From an uncultured Desulfovibrio sp. (GTDB lineage Bacteria > Desulfobacterota > Desulfovibrionia > Desulfovibrionales > Desulfovibrionaceae), in assembly GCA_947177085.1 (NCBI GenBank), contig CAMWTD010000029.1, positions 1 through 15,478 on the forward strand: 15,478 bases of DNA, in the 5' to 3' direction. The position numbers were made by a program, and so were the translations under genes. The notes below the pieces were generated by a model. The model saw nothing but the letters and a program-made list of their open reading frames with translations. It made no database searches and had not been told where the DNA came from. This document shows, piece by piece, positions 8,634 through 15,478 of the stretch. Numbering within the stretch: the first letter of the stretch is position 1; each line of letters begins with the position of its first letter.

Positions 8634-9180
8634 GCCCGGCTTCAGATTGAGTTAGGCATATGTTTTATTAATTCCATAAGGTTATGTTAGAGAACGCAGT
8701 TGATGGAAAGTCCTTAATTCCGTCTGGAGCGAAGCGACAGACGGATGCGAGTGCCGGAAGAATCCCAAAAGGCTGTTTTTGACGGATAATTTCGGCGTCA
8801 TGCAGGCAGCAAAGGCGCAACGTCAACTCGGAAGTATAACAAAGCCTTCCATAAAGAAGTTCTGGGTGACTTCCGCGCTGGCGGGAAACTTTTCTGGAGT
8901 GGCCTGACAAAAAGGATTTCAGGCAGTGCGGGCAGCAGTAGCTGTCTTGAGCTGTAAATGAGTTTGTATATGGCAGAGGGGAATATTCCCCAGGAGCATT
9001 TTCCGGCGACCGGAAAGGCGCGTACCACTCCGGCCTCAGCCCGCGCCCTACTCCAGAAAATCGGCGATACTTGGGGAAAAAAGTGTCCGATAAGGAGGTG
9101 ATGCGCGTATCGCCGCTGTTGAGCGAAGAAAATGACGAGGATCGGGCCGACAAAAAGCAACGGATGAAAATCTAAATCCT
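8634..9180. other. AT-richer stretch without a convincing gene
   Basis: The first 60 bases from 8641 contain 19 G or C (32%), far below the surroundings; the rest is intermediate. Several frames are partly open but none has a good start and ribosome site. Plus frame 8704-8907 reads WKVLNSVWSEATDG... and stops. Plus frame 8790-8957 contains RKYNKAFHKEVLGDFRAGGK. Plus frame 8951-9175 runs to TAA through NRRYLGKKVSDKEV and an acidic tail ending KQRMKI. A minus frame (9153-8668, 161 residues) has a CCPHC motif. These may be remnants of a decayed mobile or horizontally acquired gene, or a dispersed non-coding repeat. I see no terminal inverted repeats or duplicated tRNA 3' end to support a defined element. 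Confidence 0.5.
8720..8744. repeat. Compact 25-nt hairpin, possible dispersed repeat
   Basis: CCGTCTG (8720-8726) and CAGACGG (8738-8744) form a perfect 7-bp stem. The interior GAGCGAAGCGA can fold further as GC-GAA-GC after opposed GA/GA bases, so almost the whole 25 bases are structured. It is not followed by a T-tract. The shape resembles REP-like elements, but only one copy is visible in the window. Confidence 0.5.
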
Positions 9181-9804
9181 GGGTGTCCGCTGCTTCTCTC
9201 TACTCTATGATCCGACTCGTTTCCCTCAAATGCGGGGTCAACAGGGATGTCAAAGCCCTGAGGCTTACGGGTCTCCCGTCAATCCCCAAACCAGGCGGCC
9301 ACCGCTAACGGAGCCTTGTGGGGTGGGCGCGAGAGGCACTGCCAGCGCCCGGTGGCCCTTCGTATGATATTCGCCATGGTCGGGCCTGATGCTTGCCCTG
9401 ATTTTGTCCGCCTGGCCTTACCCGGTCAGGGCCCGCGCGCGGTGCGCGAACCTGCTTCCCTCTCCTTCAACTCCCTCGTGCCGAAATTCTCCCGGGCCCC
9501 GCAAAAGCGGGTCCATGTGCGGGCAAATCTCTGTCTTTCCGGTATTTTTCCATCCCAAGTACAGAAAGAATCGCAGTGCCGCACGGCAAAAATGGACATT
9601 TGCGCAGTTTGGGAATATGCAACATCAAGATTTACAAAATGGCGGCCCCGCTCACCGGCCCGCTGAAGCGGGAGCGATTTTCATCCTTCCCCGCGCCGGC
9701 CCTTCGGCTGCGGGCCCGGCCAAAGCCCCGCCCGCGTCCTGCATCAGCGGACAAAGGGGATGCGCCGCCGCCGCGCATGAACATTGCCCAGGCAGAGGTG
9801 TGCG
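9181..9804 (+). promoter_or_regulatory. Long leader region of the autotransporter gene
   Basis: No convincing gene is seen here; the open frames of 80-140 residues lack ribosome sites and family features. Several small hairpins are present: ACGGG/CCCGT near 9268, CCCGC-AAAA-GCGGG near 9498, and CCCGC-TGAA-GCGGG near 9659 followed by AGCGATTTTC. A weak promoter candidate is TTGGGA (9609-9614), an 18-base spacer and TACAAA (9633-9638), which would leave about 160 bases of leader. I do not recognise a known riboswitch; c-di-GMP-I and cobalamin motifs were looked for and not found. Confidence 0.35.
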
Positions 9805-12800
9805 ATGACTGCTTCTCCGCATGAATCTTCATTTCTCAAGCGTCTGGCTCCCGCGCTTGCCGCGTTCCTGTTCAGCTTCGGCCTCACGCCGCCCCCGGCG
9901 GGCGCGGCCAGCGACCCCAACGGAACCTATCGCGGGGCCTCGCTCACCGGCGACAACACCTATGCGCAGGTGCAGCTCACGGGGAGCACCTTCACCTACA
10001 GGAACGGCACGCTCACCCTCACGGGCAATAATGGCGGCACACTTTTGGTCAGCCGCTCGGGCAACCCCCGGTTCACCCTCTCCTCAGACAGCGGCGACGC
10101 CACCCTCGTGCTGCAAAAGGGCACCTTTACGGGCTCCATCGCGCTCGGCGGCAACGCCAATTCCAGCACCCTGCTCGTGGGGGCCGGGGGCGCCTCCAAC
10201 CGGCCCACCGTGACCATCACGGGCAGCCTGCTGGGCTCCAACAACGGCTTCTCGCATGTGCGCACCAATGGGGCCAACCTTATTATCAATGGCGGGGTGG
10301 GCGACAACAACTATATCGGCCTGCTTTCGGCGCTGAATGGCAACATCACCATGACCCAGGGCATGGGGCAGCACCAGGTGGGCATCGTGCGCGCCGCCTC
10401 GGGGATGCGCGTCTTTTCCCAGACCAGGCTGGTCCTCCATGATCTGGATATTCTCAATGGCGGCACTGTGGCGGGCGGCACGGAGATCCACGTCAACGGC
10501 GCCATCGGACGCACGTCCAACCGGATGCAGCCCGGCTCCCTGCTCACGGCCGGGGGCAGCATCGCCTTTCTCGACCCCCAGAACACGGGCACGGGCGGCG
10601 TCATGAACGCCTCGGGAACCATCCATGCGGGGGCCAATATCGGCTCCTACGGCAGCTTTCCCGTGTATGACATCGTGCAGGGCACGGGGCACCTCACCAT
10701 CGAGGCCGGGGGCAGCATCGGCGGCAAGACCATCACGGCCGACACCATCCGCGCCGGGAACACCATCATCGCTGGTATCGACCGCGCTTCCACGGCCCAG
10801 ATCAGCGTGAGCAGCCCCTTTAATCCCATGACCCCGGCCAAGACGCTCACGGGGACGACCATCAAGGCCGGGCTCATCGCCGCCGGCGAGGTGAGGGACA
10901 TCGCCGGCGCGTCCACGCCCTCGCGCGTGGAGGCGGGGCGCATGATGGTGGTCAAGAGCGACATTGACGGCGGCAGCACGGGCGATTTCACGCTGCGCAA
11001 CGGCTCCTTCAGCATCACGGGCACGTCTGGCGTGGGCAATGCTGAATACGGCCCGGGCAATTCCATCATTTCCCACAGCGAGGCCGCCTGGGTGGGCGGC
11101 AGGCTGGACGTGAACAACAACGGCGCGAGCAGCTTCACCACCCTCGGCGTGGCCGGGGCCGCGCGCATCGGCGGTGGCAGCCTCAGCGGCGACAGCCTGC
11201 GCGCCCAATCCGTCACCCTGCACAACGGCATCGACGCCAGCGTCAATTCCCTCGCCGTCACCGGGGGCGACATGCAGATAGGCGCGGCAGCGGACCGGGC
11301 CGCCTCCACGGACGTGAAAATCGGGAGCCTCAGGCAGAACGGCCATGCGCTCAGCGTGGGCGCGGCCGCCGGCGAGGCTTTTGGCGCCGTGCGGGACTTC
11401 GTCGCCGCGGGCGGGGCAGGCAACCTCACGGACGGCGACATCACCGTGGGGCATAACGGACGCCTGGCCACGGGCACGCGCGAGACCGCGGGCCTCAGGG
11501 CCATCGCCGCGCGCGCGGGCGTGGAGCCCTCGGCGGCCGTGCTCGGCGTGTTTTCGCCGCTGGTGCTGGGCGCGCAACTCAGCGTGGACCACGCTGCCCA
11601 GGTGGGCGCGGCCACCCGCGCCATGGGCAGGGCCGCTCCGCAGGCGAGGGCGGCCGCACCGTCCCTAAGGTTTTCCGGGAATTCCCTGCTCGCCATCGAC
11701 GGCGCGCAAAGCGGGGTCAACTACCACAATCCCGCGGTGGCCACGCGGGCGCTGCCCGCCAGCGTGCCCGGGGCCCTCAGCGCCGCCGCCCCCACGGCCA
11801 CGACAGTGCCTGGCGGCGCAAAAATCTATATCGATCACGTCACCCCTGGCCACACCTATGTGGCGCTCGGCCGCAACATCACCACCAGCTATGCCGACGA
11901 CACGGCCTGGAACGGGGCCAACCTCATCTCCAGCAATCCGCTGCTGGGCCTGACGCGCCTCGGCGACGGCAAGGAGGGCCAGTTCTCGGTGACGGAAAAG
12001 GCCCCGCACACTAAGAGCGTGGGCGTGGCGAGCGGCGTGCCCAGGCTCTCCCGGGCGGCGAGCGAGTCCATGGAGTCGGCCATCTATTCGCGCATCAAGC
12101 TGGGGCAGGAGGACCTCTACCGGCACAGTTTCGCGCTCTGGGCCATCCCGCTTTACGAATCCATCGACCATTTCGGGCTCGACGGGGGCACGGCGAGCTA
12201 CGGCTTCCGGGGCGGCATCGGCGGCCTCGCCATCGGCGGCGACTACACCTGGGGCAACACCCTGCGTGCGGGCCTGAGCCTCAACCTGGGCGCGGGCTAT
12301 GTGAAAAGCACGGGCGACATGGCCACCACCCAAAACAGCGCCAACTTCTGGGGCGTGGGGGCCTATGGGGTGTGGAAGCCCGGGGCCTTCAGCCTCGATG
12401 CGGAGATCGACTATACCTCGGTCTACAACAAGGTCAGGCAGGACCTGCCCGGCGACATGGACGGCAGCGACCTCAAGGCCGATATCCCGGCCTGGTCGCT
12501 CGGCATGAGCCTGCGCGCCGAGTACGAGATCGACACCAGATATGTGAACCTGCGGCCGCACTTCGGGGTGCGCTACCTGCACATGGTCACCGAGCCCTTT
12601 GACGCCACCCTGGGCGGGGAGGAGGTGCTGCACGGGCTGCGCACCCACCAGAATGTCTGGACCATGCCCTTCGGCCTCGTGTTCACCAAGCCCTTCCGGC
12701 TGGAAAACGGCTTCGAGATCACGCCGCTCGTCAACCTCAAGGCCATCCCGGCACTCAGCGACACCTACGCCACGACCAAGGTGCGCTATGCGGGCTCGCA

Positions 12801-12969
12801 CGCGGACCAGGACTTGGAGAGCCAGGTCATGGACAACATTACCTATGGCGGCCGCGCGGGCGTGGAACTGCGCGCGGGCAGTTTCTCCGCCGGCATCAAC
12901 TATATCGCCCAGTTCGGCGAGCACACGGCCAACCAGGGCTTTTTCGGCGTGCTTCGCTATGAGTTCTAG
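9805..12969 (+). CDS. Type V (classical) autotransporter, outer-membrane beta-barrel with beta-helical passenger
   Basis: A 1054-residue protein that exports its own N-terminal passenger to the cell surface. Residues 1 to about 35 are a signal peptide (KR, hydrophobic LAPALAAFLFSFGL, cleavage near AGA-AS). Residues 36 to about 740 are the passenger, rich in Gly, Ser, Thr and Asn with short strand-turn units such as TLTLTGNNGGTLLV, typical of a beta-helix. It has no Cys and no recognisable protease triad. About residues 680-720 (GAKIYIDHVTPGHTYVALG) resemble the passenger-end stabilising segment. Residues about 770-1054 form the 12-strand barrel and end in the aromatic FFGVLRYEF, with terminal Phe needed for BAM-dependent assembly. 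GAGGTG precedes the ATG at 9805; a TTG at 9784 is a poorer start. An adhesin role is likely but not shown. The cupin gene follows by 38 bases. Confidence 0.94.
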   Translation: MTASPHESSFLKRLAPALAAFLFSFGLTPPPAGAASDPNGTYRGASLTGDNTYAQVQLTGSTFTYRNGTLTLTGNNGGTLLVSRSGNPRFTLSSDSGDATLVLQKGTFTGSIALGGNANSSTLLVGAGGASNRPTVTITGSLLGSNNGFSHVRTNGANLIINGGVGDNNYIGLLSALNGNITMTQGMGQHQVGIVRAASGMRVFSQTRLVLHDLDILNGGTVAGGTEIHVNGAIGRTSNRMQPGSLLTAGGSIAFLDPQNTGTGGVMNASGTIHAGANIGSYGSFPVYDIVQGTGHLTIEAGGSIGGKTITADTIRAGNTIIAGIDRASTAQISVSSPFNPMTPAKTLTGTTIKAGLIAAGEVRDIAGASTPSRVEAGRMMVVKSDIDGGSTGDFTLRNGSFSITGTSGVGNAEYGPGNSIISHSEAAWVGGRLDVNNNGASSFTTLGVAGAARIGGGSLSGDSLRAQSVTLHNGIDASVNSLAVTGGDMQIGAAADRAASTDVKIGSLRQNGHALSVGAAAGEAFGAVRDFVAAGGAGNLTDGDITVGHNGRLATGTRETAGLRAIAARAGVEPSAAVLGVFSPLVLGAQLSVDHAAQVGAATRAMGRAAPQARAAAPSLRFSGNSLLAIDGAQSGVNYHNPAVATRALPASVPGALSAAAPTATTVPGGAKIYIDHVTPGHTYVALGRNITTSYADDTAWNGANLISSNPLLGLTRLGDGKEGQFSVTEKAPHTKSVGVASGVPRLSRAASESMESAIYSRIKLGQEDLYRHSFALWAIPLYESIDHFGLDGGTASYGFRGGIGGLAIGGDYTWGNTLRAGLSLNLGAGYVKSTGDMATTQNSANFWGVGAYGVWKPGAFSLDAEIDYTSVYNKVRQDLPGDMDGSDLKADIPAWSLGMSLRAEYEIDTRYVNLRPHFGVRYLHMVTEPFDATLGGEEVLHGLRTHQNVWTMPFGLVFTKPFRLENGFEITPLVNLKAIPALSDTYATTKVRYAGSHADQDLESQVMDNITYGGRAGVELRAGSFSAGINYIAQFGEHTANQGFFGVLRYEF

Positions 12970-13007
12970 CGCGGACGCGCGCCCCCCATCAACATAAAGG
13001 AGAGAGC

Positions 13008-13469
13008 ATGGCAACACCCGATGACATCCCGCAGGCCGTCAAAAACGACCCGGCCCAGACCGTTCCGCCCACGCCCATCCTGCTCCAGCAGGAGCCCGCG
13101 GAGGAGCTGTTGCTGCCGCAGGGGCCGAAGCAGCTCAAGAATATCGCCTATGCGAAGCCCGTGGACCTCGCCGGCCAGGTGGACTACGCCCCGGGCCAGG
13201 TGACGAGCAAGACGCTCGTCCAGAACCCGTGGGTGGGCGTCACCCTGTTCGCCATGGCAAAGGGCGAGGGCATCAGCGCCCACAAGTCCTCGGGAGACGC
13301 CTTTGTCACCGCGCTGGAGGGCCGCGGCAAGATCACCATCGATGACCGGAGCTTCGAGCTCGCCAAGGGGCAGAGCATCGTCATGCCCGCGGGCCATCCC
13401 CATGCGGTGAGCGCGCTCGATGACTTCAAGATGCTGCTCGTGGTCGTGTTCCCGGAAAAGAAGAACTGA
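13008..13469 (+). CDS. Small cupin-domain protein
   Basis: A 153-residue cytoplasmic protein with one cupin barrel (about 60-148). Motif 1 is GEGISAHKSSGDAFVTALEG: His92 is present, but the second His of the classical HxH pair is replaced by Ser94 and the acidic position is Asp97. Motif 2 is GQSIVMPAGHPHAV with His130 and His132. The metal site is therefore incomplete compared with classical cupins, though single-barrel cupins of this PAxxPHA type commonly look like this. The function of the subfamily is unknown. About 45 residues before the barrel are Pro/Gln-rich and likely disordered. AAGGAGAGAG just before the ATG is a strong ribosome site. The gene lies 38 bases after the autotransporter and shares its terminator, so co-transcription is likely. 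Confidence 0.92.
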   Translation: MATPDDIPQAVKNDPAQTVPPTPILLQQEPAEELLLPQGPKQLKNIAYAKPVDLAGQVDYAPGQVTSKTLVQNPWVGVTLFAMAKGEGISAHKSSGDAFVTALEGRGKITIDDRSFELAKGQSIVMPAGHPHAVSALDDFKMLLVVVFPEKKN

Positions 13470-13485
13470 CGGCAAGCGCGACACG

Positions 13486-13522
13486 AAAAAAGGAAGGGAA
13501 CCGCCGGGACGGTTCCCTTTTT
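13486..13522. terminator. Bidirectional terminator between cupin and TRAP genes
   Basis: GGGAACCG (13496-13503) pairs perfectly with CGGTTCCC (13510-13517), with a CCGGGA loop, and is followed by TTTTT. Six As (13486-13491) lie on the other side, so it can also work for the minus-strand TRAP gene that ends at 13596. Confidence 0.85.
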
Positions 13523-13595
13523 GTTTGCCCGCTCCCGGGAGGGCCGGAAGCCGAGGGCAAATGCGGCCCGCGTTTCGGGCGCGGCCTTTCCGCCC

Positions 13596-15478
13596 CTAGA
13601 GGATGGAGGGCAGCCACACCGAGAGCGCCGGGAAGGCGATGATGATGGCAAGGCACAGCAAAAGCGCCGCCACGAAGGGAAGCGCGGAGCGGTACATCGT
13701 GCCCAGGGAGACCCCGGCGATCTCCTTCATCACAAAGAGGTTGATGCCGAAGGGCGGCGTGATGGACGCCATGTTGTCCAGGATGACGATGATGACGCCG
13801 AACCAGATGAGGTTCCAGCCGAACACCTTGGCAATGGGCACGAAGATGGGCACGCAGATGAGCAGGAGCGGCAGGGAGGGCAGGAAGCAGCCGAGCAAAA
13901 GGAACGTGCCCACGATGAGCAGCATGATGAGCATCCCCGGCAGGTCCAGCGCCGCGATGGAATTGGCGAGCAGCATGGGTATGCGCGACATGGCCATGAA
14001 ATAGCTGAACACGATGGCCCCGCAGAGCACGGTGAAGCACATGGAGATGAACTTCACGGAATCGCGCATGGCGGTCACGAGCTTTTGCCAGGTGAGCCTG
14101 CGCATGAGCAGGGCGAGGATGAGCGTGCCGCAGGCCCCGATGGCCCCGCCCTCGGTGGCCGTGAAGATGCCGCCGTAGATGCCGCCGATGACGAGGATGA
14201 AGATGAGCAGGATGGGCAGGCCCGACCTCAGCGAGGCGAGCTTCTCGTGCCGCGTCGCCTCGGGCAGGCGCGGGGCGAGCCCCGGGCGGAAATACACCTT
14301 CAGCCACACGGCGAGCATGAAGCAGCCCATGCAGACAAGGCCGGGGATGACGCCGGCCACGAAGAGGTCGCCGATGGACTGCTGCGCGAGCACGCCATAG
14401 ATGATGAAGGTGGTGCTCGGCGGGATGAGGCAGCCGATGGTTCCCGAGCAGGCCAGCGTTCCCACGGCGAGGGTGTCGTCATAGGCGTACTTGCGCATTT
14501 CCGGGAGCGCGATGGCGGCCATGGCGATGCTGCCCGAGAGCACGTCGCCGACCACGGCCCCGAAGAGCGCGCAGGCCACCACGCTGCACAGGGCGAGGCC
14601 GCCGCGCAAGTGCCCGAGCCAGGTGCGCGCGCAGGCATAGATGTCGGCCCCGAAGCGGCCGTAAAAGCACAGGTAGCCCATGACCATGAAGAACATGAGC
14701 GGCGACCAGGCGTAGCTTCCCGCAGTGGCGTAGAGGGCCTTGCCCGTGGTCACGAAGGAGGGCGGGATGCCCTTGAGCTGCGCGATAAAGACGAGCCCGG
14801 CCGCCACCAGCGCATAGGCCACGGGCACGCCCATGAAGAAGAGGACGAACAGGAAGGCGAGCCCGGCGAGGCCCACGCTCACGCTCTGCATGGCGGGCAC
14901 GCGGGTGAGCGCGACCCAGGTCATCAGGGCCACGCCGCCAAGCCCCAGCGCGAGGGCGAGCAGGGTCCTTCCCGCGCCGTTTTTCTCCGTGCAGGCGGCC
15001 GCGTCCTCGAGCCAGTGCTGGAGCAGGGCCACGGCAAGGAGGCAGAAGCCGAAACAGGCGAAAAGGATGAAGGGCCAGAGGGGGATGCGCAAAACGAGCG
15101 TCACCGAGGAGGTGCTGCGCGCATAGAGCCACGTGGTCCACGCGCACAGCAGCACGATGGCGAAGGACCAGACCCCCGTCATTACGTCCACGAAGGCGAG
15201 CCAGCGCGGCGTGAGCCGCGAGGTGAGGATGTCCATGCGCACATGGCTTTTCTCCCACTGGGTGGAGGCGATGCAGGCATAGACCACGACGACCATGCAG
15301 AGCTCGGTCAGCTCCACCGTGCCGCTGATGGAATTGCCGAAAATATAGCGCAGGAACACATCCGCAAAGGTGAGGACGATCATGAGGAAGAGAACGATCA
15401 TCCCCGCCATGCTCAGGCCCGAGGAGAGCTTTTCAAAGGGCGCGAGAGCGCGGGCGGCGGTGAGCAGCGGGGAGGGGG
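13596..15478 (-). CDS. Fused TRAP transporter permease (DctQ-DctM), N-terminus missing
   Basis: This is the membrane part of a tripartite ATP-independent periplasmic transporter, which imports a carboxylate-type solute using the Na+ gradient. The frame stays open to the window edge: 22 more codons precede the first internal ATG at 15410 (reading ...APFEKLSSGLS). The true start is therefore outside, and 626 residues are visible. Residues up to about 175 form the four-helix DctQ part (FADVFLRYIFG, then VELTELCMVVVVY). The rest is the 12-helix DctM part, with the signature ACSGTIGCLIPPSTTF and a later SITPPFGINLFVMKE. Fused DctQM permeases are known in many bacteria. The solute-binding DctP partner is not in view and probably lies upstream, beyond the right edge. 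The substrate cannot be told. Confidence 0.94.
   Translation of the reverse strand, partial: PSPLLTAARALAPFEKLSSGLSMAGMIVLFLMIVLTFADVFLRYIFGNSISGTVELTELCMVVVVYACIASTQWEKSHVRMDILTSRLTPRWLAFVDVMTGVWSFAIVLLCAWTTWLYARSTSSVTLVLRIPLWPFILFACFGFCLLAVALLQHWLEDAAACTEKNGAGRTLLALALGLGGVALMTWVALTRVPAMQSVSVGLAGLAFLFVLFFMGVPVAYALVAAGLVFIAQLKGIPPSFVTTGKALYATAGSYAWSPLMFFMVMGYLCFYGRFGADIYACARTWLGHLRGGLALCSVVACALFGAVVGDVLSGSIAMAAIALPEMRKYAYDDTLAVGTLACSGTIGCLIPPSTTFIIYGVLAQQSIGDLFVAGVIPGLVCMGCFMLAVWLKVYFRPGLAPRLPEATRHEKLASLRSGLPILLIFILVIGGIYGGIFTATEGGAIGACGTLILALLMRRLTWQKLVTAMRDSVKFISMCFTVLCGAIVFSYFMAMSRIPMLLANSIAALDLPGMLIMLLIVGTFLLLGCFLPSLPLLLICVPIFVPIAKVFGWNLIWFGVIIVILDNMASITPPFGINLFVMKEIAGVSLGTMYRSALPFVAALLLCLAIIIAFPALSVWLPSIL

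Noticed and set aside
8668..9153. Minus-strand 161-codon frame with a CCPHC motif
   Set aside because: No ribosome site or good start, no recognisable family, and it overlaps equally plausible plus-strand frames. Kept only as part of the unexplained AT-rich stretch.
9332..9346. Second GG-N10-GC arrangement upstream of the autotransporter
   Set aside because: Only the dinucleotides match; the TTGC element is absent and there is no gene at a suitable distance.
8590..9804. Possible integrated element using the tRNA genes as attachment site
   Set aside because: No integrase gene and no second copy of a tRNA 3' end were found downstream; the three similar 3' ends all belong to intact tRNA genes.
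9316..9808. Overlapping plus-strand frames of 80-140 codons before the autotransporter
   Set aside because: No ribosome site, no domain, low-complexity Pro/Arg/Ala translation, and conflicting frames over the same bases.
15408..15410. ATG as start of the TRAP permease
   Set aside because: Twenty-two further in-frame codons reach the window edge with a plausible DctQ N-terminus (APFEKLSSGLS), so the real start is outside.

Overview
The window is GC-rich throughout (except one AT-richer stretch at about 8634-9180) and looks like the chromosome of a delta-proteobacterial sulfate reducer of the Desulfovibrionaceae. This assignment is an inference from three things: an IF-2/DUF503/DHH-phosphoesterase gene order of the kind found there, a small Desulfovibrio-type dicluster ferredoxin, and a fused TRAP transporter. 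The species cannot be fixed from sequence alone.

Left part (1-7481, all plus strand). The window opens inside infB (5' end missing). DUF503, a DHH/DHHA1 phosphoesterase and a secreted S1C (DegP/HtrA-type) protease follow. DUF503, DHH and protease overlap by a few bases, so they are probably translated from one message. A 10-bp hairpin with a GNRA-type loop separates infB from DUF503. rbfA, which often sits between DUF503 and DHH, is not here. A 62-residue 2x[4Fe-4S] ferredoxin follows with its own promoter. Next comes a three-gene unit with almost no spacing: a Cys-rich YkgJ-type protein, an unrecognised 144-residue protein and a five-TPR protein. It ends at a clear intrinsic terminator (7510-7531).

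Middle (7530-9804). A small unrecognised gene (7648-7953) lies behind a near-perfect sigma-54 promoter. Then comes a tRNA cluster: Gly(GCC), Cys(GCA), Gly(GCC), Gly(CCC). It has a promoter before it and a terminator after it. About 1.2 kb without a convincing gene follows. Its first half is AT-rich, carries a compact 25-nt hairpin and has several competing broken reading frames. Its second half is the long leader of the next gene.

Right part (9805-15478). A 1054-residue type V autotransporter (signal peptide, Gly/Ser/Thr/Asn-rich beta-helical passenger, C-terminal barrel ending in Phe) is followed 38 bases later by a small cupin protein. A strong, probably bidirectional terminator closes this pair. 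On the minus strand, running in from beyond the right edge, is a fused DctQ-DctM TRAP transporter permease whose N-terminus lies outside the window.

I do not see a defence system, CRISPR array, complete insertion sequence or prophage. The least explained items are the sigma-54-driven small gene, the YkgJ/unknown/TPR unit, and the AT-rich stretch beside the tRNA genes.
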